From CALLJL01 sp964627255 (GTDB lineage: Bacteria > Acidobacteriota > Aminicenantia > Aminicenantales > CALLJL01): 27,609 bases of DNA. The translations under genes were made by a program, and so were the position numbers. Shown here in pieces: positions 1-8,709 of the stretch; positions within the stretch are counted from its first letter, which is position 1, and each line of letters starts with the position of its first letter. The notes under the pieces were generated by a model. It had not been told where the DNA came from, made no database searches, and worked only from the letters and a program-made list of their open reading frames with translations. Location: assembly GCA_964627255.1 (NCBI GenBank), contig CAZVIN010000135.1:1-27609 (forward strand), written 5' to 3'.

Positions 1-128
1 GACCGCGTGGTTAAATTAAAAAAAAGATGATAGTAGGCGATGGAATGGTTGCTTCTTAGATTTTTTATTATTTCCGCCATAATTTTAAGGCAATTAAGAA
101 AACCCAGCTCTGAATTTCAATTTTTTTT

Positions 129-1157
129 CTATGACTCTTCCTCGTTGTCTCGCTTCTTCTTTTTCTCCGCGGCGCCAGCATAAGCCTTCATATATTGAAC
201 GCGGAAATAACCCGAGGCGGCTTGAGGGTCGGTATAACTCAGGCTCAATTCTTTCCAGGAAAGCTCGCCTTCAGCCTCGGCCAAGCGAGTATAGCCCTGG
301 CTGGTCAGCCAGCGGTCAACACCATCTACGAGGGAGCGGAGTCCGAGGAAACCGCGCTCGTAAACTAAACGACAGACCTGAATGGCTTTGGCACCAACTA
401 AAATCAATTTTATGGCAGCTTCGGGCGTTGTCACTCCTCCGGAAGCTGCCAGGTCGCATTTAACCCTCTTCGCCAGCAAGCCCACCCAGCGCAAAACCTG
501 AGATAATTGGCCGTGTCCGCGAAAATAATGAACTTGGCGGCGGCTGAGGTTAACTTCACTTTCCAGAAACCAGTTAAAAAGCACTACGCCCTTCGCCCCA
601 GCTTGCTGAAGACGATATACTAAGTGAGGCAGCGCCGTTATCTGGAAAGGAAGCTTAACGGCAACCGGAATGTCAACCGCCTGGCGAGAGGCCGAAACAA
701 TATCTTCCATCCTTTTTTCTATGACCTGACTTGATGTCTCCAAGTCAACAGGCAAAGTATAAATATTTAATTCGATGGCGTCAGCACCGGAGGAGGCCAA
801 CTGACGAGCCAATTCTGGCCACAAACCCGCCGTCTGACAGTTAAGGCTGGCGATTACGGGGATAGAGACTCTTTTTTTCGCGTTCTCTATCACTCTGAGC
901 ATCTCTCCAGGCGCATAGGATAAGAGACCGCGGCTCTGAAGATAATCTCGGGCCTCAGGGAAAATAATTCTTTCCGCCGAATCAATCCCGCCTTCCAACA
1001 AAAATTGCTCTTCAAAAATTGATTTAAGAACAACGGCGGCCGCGCCAGCCTCTTCGGCCTTGACGATATTATCTACGGAAGAGGTAAGGTCGCAACTGGA
1101 AACGATAATCGGGTTTTTGAGCTCGAGCCCGAGATACTGAGTTCTTAAATCAGCCAT
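129..1157 (-). CDS. Dihydroorotate dehydrogenase-like FMN protein
   Basis: A 342-residue single-domain TIM-barrel flavoprotein of the dihydroorotate dehydrogenase superfamily. The N-terminus (TQYLGLELKNPIIVSSCDLT) is the usual first strand, followed by a segment with ADAIELNIY, then VAVKLPF and a C-terminal AASGGV phosphate-binding strand of the kind that holds FMN. Whether it makes orotate is doubtful. This subgroup is normally annotated only as DHOD-like, no other pyrimidine gene is nearby, and no PyrK-type electron-transfer partner is present. The ATG overlaps the end of the upstream epimerase gene by 8 bp, and its GGAGGT SD lies inside that gene, so the two are translationally coupled. 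It is the last gene of a minus-strand operon. The C-terminus is very charged (a run of lysines, then acidic residues). The family call is firm; the substrate is unknown. Confidence 0.85.
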   Translation of the reverse strand: MADLRTQYLGLELKNPIIVSSCDLTSSVDNIVKAEEAGAAAVVLKSIFEEQFLLEGGIDSAERIIFPEARDYLQSRGLLSYAPGEMLRVIENAKKRVSIPVIASLNCQTAGLWPELARQLASSGADAIELNIYTLPVDLETSSQVIEKRMEDIVSASRQAVDIPVAVKLPFQITALPHLVYRLQQAGAKGVVLFNWFLESEVNLSRRQVHYFRGHGQLSQVLRWVGLLAKRVKCDLAASGGVTTPEAAIKLILVGAKAIQVCRLVYERGFLGLRSLVDGVDRWLTSQGYTRLAEAEGELSWKELSLSYTDPQAASGYFRVQYMKAYAGAAEKKKKRDNEEES

Positions 1158-2199
1158 CTTTGACCTCCTGGGAAAGAATTTCTTTTTTTAAATTTTCCAT
1201 TGTCTCTGCGAATCGCTGGGCTAAATTAAGCTCCAAGCGACGCCAACGATAGTTCTCGGGCGGAGGACCGTTATATTCAGAAAGAAACCATTTAATCGTC
1301 TTTTTTAGCCATACGGCCAGCGGTGTGGAACGAAAATTAAGGTCTTGTCTGGCTTTATCCACCGTCAAAACCAAAGGCCGACGCCCAGAAAAGGGAGAAA
1401 TAGAAGTCCCGCAGGGTAGCTCCTCCAGAAAGTGCGAAGAAATATCGATTAGCGCTACTTTTTTCCCCATTATTTTGGCCGCTTCCTGGACAAAAGCCCG
1501 CAAGCTCAGGATTTCTTCCATGGCCAGATTATAAGCCTGGCCAAGAGCCTTGGCGTTCATAAGATTGCCCAGGATCGTTTTGACCACATCACCCTGATAA
1601 ACATGGGTGGAGACGTTCAACCCAGCGTCAGGCAAAAGAAGCGGTCCGCCATCGGTCAATCGGAGGAAATAAGAATAGGCCCGTAAGGTATAATCTCTTT
1701 CGCCGATGACCACGGGCAGCCGAAATATGGTCACCGGAAAGCCCCGCGACTCATAAGCTTCTCTTAAAACGAGTTCGCAGTCACGCTTATTAGTTCCGTA
1801 TAACCACAAACCGTCATGGGATACTGGATGAAGGAGGATTTCCCGGTCAAAATCACTTTCGCGCAGAGGACAGGGAAAATCGCGGGTAACAATATAGACG
1901 GCCGCGGTGCTAATATGAATAAAGTGACCTACTCGACCAGAAAAGATATTAACCGCTTGGCGGCTATCTTCTCCGCGATAAGCAATCATATCGACGACAA
2001 CCTCAAACTCTAACCCCTTAAGCTTGGTTCGAAACTCGTGGGGCTCGTTTCGGTCGCCGTGGATGCGCTCGACCGAAGAGCCAAAATCGTCGGGCGTTTG
2101 TCCGCGGTTAAACAGCGTGACTTCGTGTCCCTGCCCAAGAAGCTCTCGAACCAAATGATACCCTAAGAACCTTGTGCCGCCGATTACCAGAACTCGCAT
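1150..2199 (-). CDS. NAD-dependent epimerase/dehydratase family protein (extended SDR)
   Basis: A 349-residue extended short-chain dehydrogenase/reductase. The Rossmann nucleotide motif GGTRFLG starts at residue 7, and NRG follows at the end of the second strand. The catalytic pair appears as Tyr134 and Lys138 (YGTNK, the YxxxK motif), with Ser/Thr in HISTAAVY near residue 97. The family acts on nucleotide sugars or related hydroxy compounds, and the substrate cannot be read from sequence. It starts 3 bp after the stop of the GlcD-type oxidase and overlaps the PyrD-like gene by 8 bp, so it is the middle gene of a tight three-gene operon. The start has only a weak SD, consistent with translation coupled to the upstream gene. 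Confidence 0.85.
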   Translation of the reverse strand: MRVLVIGGTRFLGYHLVRELLGQGHEVTLFNRGQTPDDFGSSVERIHGDRNEPHEFRTKLKGLEFEVVVDMIAYRGEDSRQAVNIFSGRVGHFIHISTAAVYIVTRDFPCPLRESDFDREILLHPVSHDGLWLYGTNKRDCELVLREAYESRGFPVTIFRLPVVIGERDYTLRAYSYFLRLTDGGPLLLPDAGLNVSTHVYQGDVVKTILGNLMNAKALGQAYNLAMEEILSLRAFVQEAAKIMGKKVALIDISSHFLEELPCGTSISPFSGRRPLVLTVDKARQDLNFRSTPLAVWLKKTIKWFLSEYNGPPPENYRWRRLELNLAQRFAETMENLKKEILSQEVKDG

Positions 2200-2202
2200 C
2201 TT

Positions 2203-3630
2203 CTAATCCACTATTTTCCCGGGATTAAGAATTCCCTTGGGGTCAAAAATCTTTTTGACTTGTTTCATCAAGTCCAACTGGGCCTTTTCGGTAAACCTAA
2301 GCAGCTCTGCTTTCTTAATCACGCCGATACCATGTTCGCCGGAAATAACCCCGCCCCGTTTTAACCCATCCTCATAGAGGCTCTCCTTTACTTCCTTAGC
2401 CTTTTCCCTCCACTCCGCTTCGGCCAAGGGAATTAGTTTACCTTCCTGACGGCTAACGCGAGTAATGTGCGTATGGACATTCCCGTCTCCGGCATGACCA
2501 AAAGTGGGTAACCAGAGAGACATTTCTTGCTCGACTTCTTTCACTCGGCGCACATGATTAGCAATCTCCGAGCGAGGCAAAGCAATATCCAAAATTTCGA
2601 CCGTCACTGGCTTTATAGCCTCATATATCTTGCTTCTAATCTCCAAGATTTGCTGTTGTTTGGATTCAGTATCAGCTACCAAGACATCGATGGCGCCATA
2701 GGCTAAGCAAAGCTCGGCTACCGACATCGAAAGCCGGTCCAGTTCTTCTTCGGTGGCCGCTTCCAGGATGACCAGGAGGTCGGTCTCGCCAACCCGCGAT
2801 GGCCAGGTTTTTTTTAGGAATTCTTCTGTTATGGAAATGACATCCTTTTCGACGAATTCAATCGCTAAGGGGAGAATTTTCTCCTGAATAAGGGCAGGAA
2901 CGGTGTCAATAGCTTTTCGTAAGTCATCATAGGGAACGACCAGCGACCGGCTAAAACGGGGAGCGGGGAGGAGCTGAATTATCGCTCGAGTAATAATTCC
3001 TAAGGTTCCTTCGGAGCCGATGAAAAGATGCATCAAGTTATAACCACTGCTGCTCTTCACAATCTTGCCGCCGAGATGGATGACTTCACCTGAAGCCAGA
3101 ACCACCTCCAGCCCGCGGACATAGTTACGAATCCCGCCGTACTTCACCGCCCGACTGCCGCCGGCATTGGTAGCAATTAAGCCCCCAATCTGGGCACTCT
3201 CGTCTCCAGGATGAGGCGGAAAAGCCAGGCCGGCTTCCTGGGCAGCCGAAATAAAATCGGCCAAGGTTACGCCCGCCTCAACCCAAGCCATCTGGTTGAC
3301 TTTATCCACCTCCAAGACGCGATTCATCTTTTCTAAGGAGAGGACAATTCCTCCCCTAAGGGGAATACAGCCACCAGAAAGTCCCGTGCCACCGCCGCGG
3401 GGCGTAACCGGGATTCCCGCTTCATCAGCTAACTTGAGCAGCGCGGCCACTGCCTCCGTAGAAACGGGTGTTACAACTACTTCGGGGAGACGCCGCCATT
3501 CAATCTGGGTGGATTCGTCATGACTATAATCAATAAATCTTTCCTGGTCGCTTAAGACATTATTTTTGCCCACAACTGCCTCGACCTGAGCCAAAATCTG
3601 ACTCCAACCGCGTTCAGCTCCTTTTTCCAT
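2203..3630 (-). CDS. FAD-binding oxidase, GlcD / D-lactate dehydrogenase type
   Basis: A 475-residue protein of the vanillyl-alcohol-oxidase fold. The PCMH-type FAD domain occupies about residues 40-220 and includes the pyrophosphate loop RGGGTGLSGG near residue 80. The C-terminal FAD-oxidase domain holds the HAGDGNVHTHI motif, and the protein ends with the usual DPKGILNPGKI. Members oxidise 2-hydroxy acids (glycolate, D-lactate, D-2-hydroxyglutarate) and pass electrons to quinone, an iron-sulfur subunit or an electron-transfer flavoprotein. No GlcE/GlcF-like partner is adjacent. The ATG is preceded by GGAG with 7-nt spacing. It is the first gene of the operon that continues into the SDR and PyrD-like genes. 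The length is normal for GlcD. The family is certain; the exact 2-hydroxy acid is not. Confidence 0.9.
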   Translation of the reverse strand: MEKGAERGWSQILAQVEAVVGKNNVLSDQERFIDYSHDESTQIEWRRLPEVVVTPVSTEAVAALLKLADEAGIPVTPRGGGTGLSGGCIPLRGGIVLSLEKMNRVLEVDKVNQMAWVEAGVTLADFISAAQEAGLAFPPHPGDESAQIGGLIATNAGGSRAVKYGGIRNYVRGLEVVLASGEVIHLGGKIVKSSSGYNLMHLFIGSEGTLGIITRAIIQLLPAPRFSRSLVVPYDDLRKAIDTVPALIQEKILPLAIEFVEKDVISITEEFLKKTWPSRVGETDLLVILEAATEEELDRLSMSVAELCLAYGAIDVLVADTESKQQQILEIRSKIYEAIKPVTVEILDIALPRSEIANHVRRVKEVEQEMSLWLPTFGHAGDGNVHTHITRVSRQEGKLIPLAEAEWREKAKEVKESLYEDGLKRGGVISGEHGIGVIKKAELLRFTEKAQLDLMKQVKKIFDPKGILNPGKIVD

Positions 3631-3763
3631 CGGTCCACTCCCACTGATTAATTATCTTTTTATATTGCTCCGATAGGAAAAATATAATTTCTCGGGCCAT
3701 TTTTCTCGCTAAAAAACTATTCTTTTAATCAGATAAAATATTGATGGAAAAAAGCATTTCTAT

Positions 3764-5386
3764 TTAAAAGCCGCGAGCAAACATAGCCCAAAACTTATTG
3801 CCTAACTCCCAGTATTTCTGGATCGCTGCCCGGGCAAAATCGTTGGTATATTGGGTAAGATAAGCCTTAGACTTGGCGGTCGCTTCCTCGGCCGGCAAGG
3901 TCTTGTAGAACTGCTGCACTCTTTTTTCGATGTCAGGCAGCTCTTCGAAGGCTCGCTCCTCAAATTCTTTAATCGCCGTCTCGATGAACCGGCTGGCCTC
4001 GCCCCAGCGCACCGTGGCCAAACGATTGGCCCGCCGGAAGGCCCAGGCGGCTGAATCTGGCCGGAATTCGTGCTGGGAACAAATTTCAAAACTCGCGGGA
4101 AGCTCGCCAACTCCAGCGAAAATAGGAATGCGGGCACTTTGACCCGGGTTATCGAAGGCAAACCAGCAAACCGCACCCACTGGGTCTGGCAACCATCCCC
4201 GACACTGAATAACGTGGGCGTAAGCACAAGCAGCAATGGCAATCGGTCTCTGGTATTCAATAACCCCAGGTTTGAGCGTGTTGAGAAGGGCCATCAGGTC
4301 TCGAGACATCCAGGGATTGGCTACCGGACTTTTGACCATCTCGCCGGAGCGCGGGTCTTTAACCAACAAGTTCTTGGTCATATCAAATTCCGTCCCCGCA
4401 TAAGTCTCGCGGTAAAGTTTTAGGATATCACGAACTGAAACCTTCTTTTCTGGCTTAATGGAAAAAGGCAAGGCTTCATCTTCCAAGGAAATCTTGAGCG
4501 ACGGGGCCAGAGTTTTAAAGATAAAATATTCTCTGATACCAAAGGGCTTGCGGCCGCTATAGGCTTCCCAGAAGCGGAAGGGCTTGCCGCTCGCGGGGTC
4601 CCACCAACCCTTTTCCACCGCCAAGGAAATAACGTTATCCGAGGCCATAAAATTATTGGGGTCGTTGAGATTAATTTCGCCGATGCGGGGAATATTGGCC
4701 GAAACGCCAATATGGTCATCAGGAATGCGCACGGCCGCCCAAACTGCGCCCTTTTTATCCAGGCCGGTGCCAAAAATCTCGAAATGCCAGACCTCCTTGG
4801 GGTCAGCAATAGTCAAGCACTCGCCGTTATCGCCATAACCATAGGTCTTGACTAACTCGCCAGCCAGCTTGATTGCCTCCCGAGCTGTCCGGCAACGCTG
4901 CAACATGATTCTTTCCAGTTCCTCGATAACAAACAGGCCTTCGGGATTATAAAGCTGACGCCGGCCGCCGATGGTTGTTTCACCTATGGCTAACTGGTAT
5001 TCATTGAGACAAGGATAAGCTGTGTTCAAATAAGCAAAAGTCTCCTCCACTTCCGGAATTTCCCCGCGCAGCGAAACATTCCTCGTGTCCCAGGGAGTCT
5101 CAGTATGCATCAGGCCGGAATATATCTTAGTTGTAGCGCCCGCCGGATTCTTTTTCCGGGAAACAAGATTAAGCCAGTTACGATAATTACCGTCGCAAGA
5201 ATGAGCAGTAATGACTGATCCATCCACCGTGGCTAACCGGCCAGCCATGATGCTGGTACAGCTAAGCTCTTCTTCCCAGTTAGCCCAATCCTTGGAGCTG
5301 GCTGGAGCCGAAAAAATAAGGCCGATAATAGCCAGCCACGAAAAAAGGAAACTTATAATAAGCCCTTGTCTTCTTTTAATGCCCAC
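3764..5386 (-). CDS. Exported C69-family dipeptidase (Ntn hydrolase)
   Basis: A 540-residue peptidase of family C69 (dipeptidase A / PepD type, formerly U34). It starts with GTG, six bases after a GAGGAGG SD. Residues 1 to about 31 form a Sec signal peptide (basic GIKRR, then a hydrophobic stretch ending SAPASS). The likely catalytic nucleophile is Cys43 in CTSIMAGRLATVDGS, the conserved start of the mature enzyme, which becomes N-terminal after cleavage. Further family blocks are present in the middle (RTAREAIKLAGEL, GYGDNGE). Such enzymes cleave short peptides with broad specificity. The signal peptide places it in the periplasm or outside, suggesting growth on peptides. It stands alone with its own promoter (see 5428-5456) and a 133-bp spacer after its stop. 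Confidence 0.9.
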   Translation of the reverse strand: MGIKRRQGLIISFLFSWLAIIGLIFSAPASSKDWANWEEELSCTSIMAGRLATVDGSVITAHSCDGNYRNWLNLVSRKKNPAGATTKIYSGLMHTETPWDTRNVSLRGEIPEVEETFAYLNTAYPCLNEYQLAIGETTIGGRRQLYNPEGLFVIEELERIMLQRCRTAREAIKLAGELVKTYGYGDNGECLTIADPKEVWHFEIFGTGLDKKGAVWAAVRIPDDHIGVSANIPRIGEINLNDPNNFMASDNVISLAVEKGWWDPASGKPFRFWEAYSGRKPFGIREYFIFKTLAPSLKISLEDEALPFSIKPEKKVSVRDILKLYRETYAGTEFDMTKNLLVKDPRSGEMVKSPVANPWMSRDLMALLNTLKPGVIEYQRPIAIAACAYAHVIQCRGWLPDPVGAVCWFAFDNPGQSARIPIFAGVGELPASFEICSQHEFRPDSAAWAFRRANRLATVRWGEASRFIETAIKEFEERAFEELPDIEKRVQQFYKTLPAEEATAKSKAYLTQYTNDFARAAIQKYWELGNKFWAMFARGF

Positions 5387-5427
5387 GACAAGCCTCCTCG
5401 AGTAAAATCATTTTGCCAGGTGAGCTA

Positions 5428-5456
5428 ATTATGGATGGCTCATTCAGAACTGTCAA
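5428..5456 (-). promoter_or_regulatory. Sigma70-type promoter of the C69 dipeptidase
   Basis: Read on the minus strand, TTGACA at 5456-5451 is followed by exactly 17 bp and CATAAT at 5433-5428. Transcription would start near 5421, giving a leader of about 35 nt to the GTG at 5386. This is one of the best -35/-10 matches in the window. Confidence 0.6.
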
Positions 5457-5526
5457 CCTAAAAACCTAAAGCCCGACCAGCTACCGGCGCCCAAAAAGGA
5501 GAGGCCAGAGAACATCTTGTTTTCAT

Positions 5527-6357
5527 TCACTTTCCTTCGCTGGAATTAGGGTTCAATTTTATTTGGCGAGGATAAAACAGAATGACTTGCGTCTTTCCCC
5601 GGTATTCTTCAATTAAGCCAAAGACAATCAATTCATCTCCAGGTTTTACTTTTTCTAAAACAGAAAAGAGGGGCCGCCGTTCCTTAGGGATAAAAACCTG
5701 AAAATCCCCCGAACGGGAAATAAGGAGAGTGTAATTTCTTTCGGTGCGGAGTGAGTCACAGATAAAACGAACCGCCTGAACCTCGCCCAAATGGTTTTGA
5801 ATTATTTTATCCTGCAGCGGCGGTGGCCAATTCTCCTGCCACTTCCCTTTTCTTTCGCGTTTAGCTTGAGCCTCAGCTTGCTGGAGTCGAGCCCTGATTT
5901 CCGGTCGAAGCGAAGTAGATGAGAAATAATCAGCCAAACCCTCCCGAATTATGAGCTCGTTGAACAAGATTTTATTATCGAGCCAGACATAGGCTAAGAG
6001 CCGGCCGTAACGATCCTGTCTTTCGGCTTCAAAGCCGAGCAAGACTGATTTTTGATAAAGATAAAAATAACTAAAGCGACGGGCTAACCTGGCCCAAAGG
6101 TCAACTTCCTCATGGGGGTCACCGACCTCTGCCGTATCTACCCCCAGAAGCCGAACTCTTTTCTCGCCTCCCCTAAGTTTAACTCTAAAGGTATCTCCAT
6201 CATAAACATAGCTCACTAACCCTGATTGATTAGCAAAGGAATTTTCCTTAACGGAAGGAAACCGAAACGAACGTGCGGTATAAAAAGCCGGTATCAGAAG
6301 CAATAAGAAATAAATTAACGAACGTAGCGAAAATATTCTCTTCCTTCGGCGCCGCAA
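5527..6357 (-). CDS. Membrane-anchored thermonuclease (SNase-like) with C-terminal OB-like domain
   Basis: A 276-residue protein. The start is TTG, six bases after an AGGTGG SD. The N-terminus is strongly basic (MRRRRKR) followed by about 17 hydrophobic residues and no clear cleavage site, so it is probably an inner-membrane anchor or an uncleaved signal. The SNase domain spans about residues 45-175. Asp53/Asp55 (YDGDTF) with Asp74 could bind calcium. Arg69 and Glu77 (RLLGVDTAE) have the same spacing as Arg35 and Glu43 of the S. aureus enzyme, and Arg119 (DRYGR) matches Arg87. Residues from about 185 to the end look like a small beta-rich OB-type nucleic-acid domain (LGEVQAV ... KPGDELIVFG ... 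GKTQVILFYP). It probably cleaves DNA or RNA outside the cytoplasm. No promoter is obvious, and transcription may continue from transketolase. Confidence 0.82.
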   Translation of the reverse strand: MRRRRKRIFSLRSLIYFLLLLIPAFYTARSFRFPSVKENSFANQSGLVSYVYDGDTFRVKLRGGEKRVRLLGVDTAEVGDPHEEVDLWARLARRFSYFYLYQKSVLLGFEAERQDRYGRLLAYVWLDNKILFNELIIREGLADYFSSTSLRPEIRARLQQAEAQAKRERKGKWQENWPPPLQDKIIQNHLGEVQAVRFICDSLRTERNYTLLISRSGDFQVFIPKERRPLFSVLEKVKPGDELIVFGLIEEYRGKTQVILFYPRQIKLNPNSSEGK

Positions 6358-6509
6358 CTGAAACCACCTGTCAGAAAGCTAAGGTCGATTCGCCCTTTTT
6401 TAAAACAGAACTTTAAGCTCCGCTCTCAACGGACTCTCATTCCATCAATATGCCTTCTTTATATCAACATCCTTTGCCCGCGGAAAAATTCAATCGATAG
6501 CTCGGTGGG

Positions 6510-6570
6510 CAGCTAAAGTCTTTTCCCTCGCTCAAAGGACGATACCTTTTGGGAGAAGACTAAGTAGCTG
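6510..6570 (+). other. Long imperfect stem-loop between transketolase and nuclease genes
   Basis: A nested hairpin. CAGCTA (6510-6515) pairs with TAGCTG (6565-6570). AGTCTTTTCCC (6517-6527) pairs with GGGAGAAGACT (6551-6561) over 11 positions. An inner AAAGG (6534-6538) pairs with CCTTT (6545-6549). The one non-Watson-Crick pair in the 11-bp stem is U-G if the plus strand is transcribed but C-A if the minus strand is, and the plus strand continues with GAGTTTTTA. It could be a terminator, a small RNA or a leader structure. The function is unknown. Confidence 0.5.
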
Positions 6571-6644
6571 GAGTTTTTATCCATATATTAAGCATATTAA
6601 TCCCTTAGTTTACCGAGGCCCCAGTAATTTATTAAAAAAACTAT

Positions 6645-8492
6645 TTAAATACAATAGCGGACTTCATCTTTAACCAGCTTTTTTACCGCTTCTACGATAT
6701 GACGGGAGCTTAGGCCATAAAGGTCAAGAAGTTCCTGGGGTTTGCCAGAGCGCGGGATATCCTTGACCGCTAAATGAACTAACTTGGCCTGACCAGATAG
6801 GGCCATGGCCACGGCCTCCCCTAAACCTCCCCAGGCAAAATGGTCCTCGACGATAACTGCATTCCCCTTAGTCTCGCCCACGTGAGAACGCAACCCCGCT
6901 TCATCCAGGGGTTTAATAGAGTAGGCATCAACTACTCTTATATTTAGGCCTTCCTTTTTCAACTCCTCATAGGCATTTAAAGCTTCGAAAACTGTAATAC
7001 CGGCCGCAATAACTGTTGCCACGTCGTTATCACTTCGCCGCAAGACTTTAGACCCGCCAAGAGGGAACTTTTCTTGAGGCGAATAAAGCAGCGGCGTAGC
7101 AGGCCGAGTTGCCCGCAAATAAGCCAGGCCCTTATATTTGGCCATGGCTTCGACACAAGCCTCAGTAGAGACAGCATCGCAAGGATAAAGAACAACACAA
7201 CCCGGGATAGACCGAAACATAGCCAGGTCTTCCAGACCCATCTGAGAAGGCCCATCCTCACCGATGCTTACTCCGACATGAGAGCCGCAGAATTTAATAT
7301 TAGAAAAAGAATAACCAGCCATACGGACCTGGTCGTGGGCTCGAGTCAAAAAAGCCGCAAAAGTAGCCACAAAAGGCAGAAAGCCTTTGGCTGCTAACCC
7401 CATTGCCATCCCGACCATGTTCTGCTCAGCAATAAAGGATTGAAATGACCTTTCAGGAAAATGGGCAAAGAATTTTTCGGCATAGGTAGAATTCTTGACG
7501 TCGCCGTCCAAGGCAATAACTCCCTCATGAACCCGACCTAAGGAAAGCAAGGCCTGGCCATAGGCGAAACGGGTAGCTGTTTTCTCTTGATAATTAGAGC
7601 GCTTGAACCGAAACCTGCGTTTCAAGGAGGGTGATGGAAGCGGCTTTCGCTGTCTAACCAACTTAGCGGCCTTAACTTGCGGCATCGGCCCTAACTCGGC
7701 CAGAGCTTTTTCCAATTCATCGGGCTTGAGAGGCTTGCCATGCCAACCGTTTTTATCTTCAAGAAAAGAAACTCCCTTACCCTTGATGGTTCGAGCTAAG
7801 ATAACGGCTGGGCCGCCACAACTTCTGGCGGCTTTAATCGCTTTTAATAGAGCTCCAATATCGTGACCGTCTACTGTCCAAACTTGCCAGCCAAAGGCCC
7901 GAAATTTCTTCTCGTAAGCTTTCAAATCATGGCCATGCATGGTGGGGTCGGATTGTCCTAAGCGGTTGATGTCCACTATAGCAATCAGATTTTTCAACCG
8001 AGCCAGGCGAGCAGCATTAGCCGCTTCCCAGACAGCCCCTTCCGCACACTCTCCGTCTCCCATTATGACATAAACAAGACCAGGTGAGCGGCCTAACTTC
8101 ATGGCCCAGGCCAGGCCAACGCCGACAGACAGTCCCTGCCCCAAGGAGCCTGTGGCCGCTTTTACCCAAGGCATGCGCGGCGTGGGATGACCTTCCAGTT
8201 CAGAAGTAACCAGGCGCAGCGTCTCCAGTTTCTCTAAGGGAATTGCTCCAGCTTCGGCGTAAGCCGCCCAAAGGATTGGCGCGGCATGCCCTTTGGAAAG
8301 GACTAACTCATCATTAGCCCAATCAAAAGGGTTGCGGGGATTAAACCTCATTTCCTGGAAAAAAAGACAAGCCATCATCTCGGCCATCGATAAACAGGTC
8401 GTAGGGTGACCGCTCCCAGCCTTGGTGGTCATTTTAAGGCTATGAATTCTGAGTCGAGTAGCAATCTTAGCCAACGTCTGAATCTTCTCCAT
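6645..8492 (-). CDS. tkt: Transketolase
   Basis: A 615-residue one-piece transketolase, close in length to the short animal/archaeal type (about 620) rather than the 660-residue enterobacterial type. It transfers two-carbon ketol units between pentose and triose/tetrose/hexose phosphates using thiamine diphosphate and a divalent metal, in the cytoplasm. His29 in KAGSGHP and His69 in LSKGHA are the usual substrate/cofactor histidines. The thiamine diphosphate motif runs from GDG (145-147) to VDIN (about 176). The catalytic Glu356 lies in AEQNMVG of the pyrimidine domain, and a C-terminal transketolase domain follows. The ATG has a GAGGAGG SD and a good promoter (8530-8558). The arabinose genes starting at 10764 would feed it with xylulose-5-phosphate, although they are transcribed in the opposite direction. 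Confidence 0.95.
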   Translation of the reverse strand: MEKIQTLAKIATRLRIHSLKMTTKAGSGHPTTCLSMAEMMACLFFQEMRFNPRNPFDWANDELVLSKGHAAPILWAAYAEAGAIPLEKLETLRLVTSELEGHPTPRMPWVKAATGSLGQGLSVGVGLAWAMKLGRSPGLVYVIMGDGECAEGAVWEAANAARLARLKNLIAIVDINRLGQSDPTMHGHDLKAYEKKFRAFGWQVWTVDGHDIGALLKAIKAARSCGGPAVILARTIKGKGVSFLEDKNGWHGKPLKPDELEKALAELGPMPQVKAAKLVRQRKPLPSPSLKRRFRFKRSNYQEKTATRFAYGQALLSLGRVHEGVIALDGDVKNSTYAEKFFAHFPERSFQSFIAEQNMVGMAMGLAAKGFLPFVATFAAFLTRAHDQVRMAGYSFSNIKFCGSHVGVSIGEDGPSQMGLEDLAMFRSIPGCVVLYPCDAVSTEACVEAMAKYKGLAYLRATRPATPLLYSPQEKFPLGGSKVLRRSDNDVATVIAAGITVFEALNAYEELKKEGLNIRVVDAYSIKPLDEAGLRSHVGETKGNAVIVEDHFAWGGLGEAVAMALSGQAKLVHLAVKDIPRSGKPQELLDLYGLSSRHIVEAVKKLVKDEVRYCI

Positions 8493-8529
8493 AGCGCCTC
8501 CTCTTTAGCTCATCCTCCATGAATTTCCC

Positions 8530-8558
8530 ATTATAATCTTTGACCTGGTCTCGCTCAA
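8530..8558 (-). promoter_or_regulatory. Sigma70-type promoter of transketolase
   Basis: On the minus strand, TTGAGC at 8558-8553 and a perfect TATAAT at 8535-8530 are separated by 17 bp. Transcription would start near 8523, leaving a leader of about 30 nt that ends in the GAGGAGG SD before the ATG at 8492. Confidence 0.65.
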
Positions 8559-8589
8559 TCCCTAAGATTAAACGCGCTAAAAATAATTA

Positions 8590-8709
8590 AATCCAGTTCA
8601 GGCCAAAAAATTATTAGCATTTAGAGGCTCTCGCCAAGAACACTGCAGGAAGGCTAAAACCTTCCCTGGTTGCTTCCGCCATGACCCGCTTTTCTTTCCA
8701 TTTAGCCCC
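8590..8709 (+). repeat. Partial copy (A) of the interspersed ~250-bp repeat
   Basis: From GTTCAGGC (8596) this copy runs colinearly with positions 20779-20892. It has the same 53-bp distance to the hairpin, AGAGG at the same offset, the hairpin GGAAGG-CTAAAA-CCTTCC (8648-8665), and then the conserved landmarks TGGT, CTTC, GCC, CCCG and AGCCC. The left half of the element is absent or too diverged to see, and the transketolase promoter lies there instead. Confidence 0.6.

Noticed and set aside
3802..4260. 152-codon minus-strand frame inside the C69 dipeptidase gene
   Set aside because: Same-strand shadow in another frame, arginine/proline-rich with no family signal, while the main frame shows complete C69 features.
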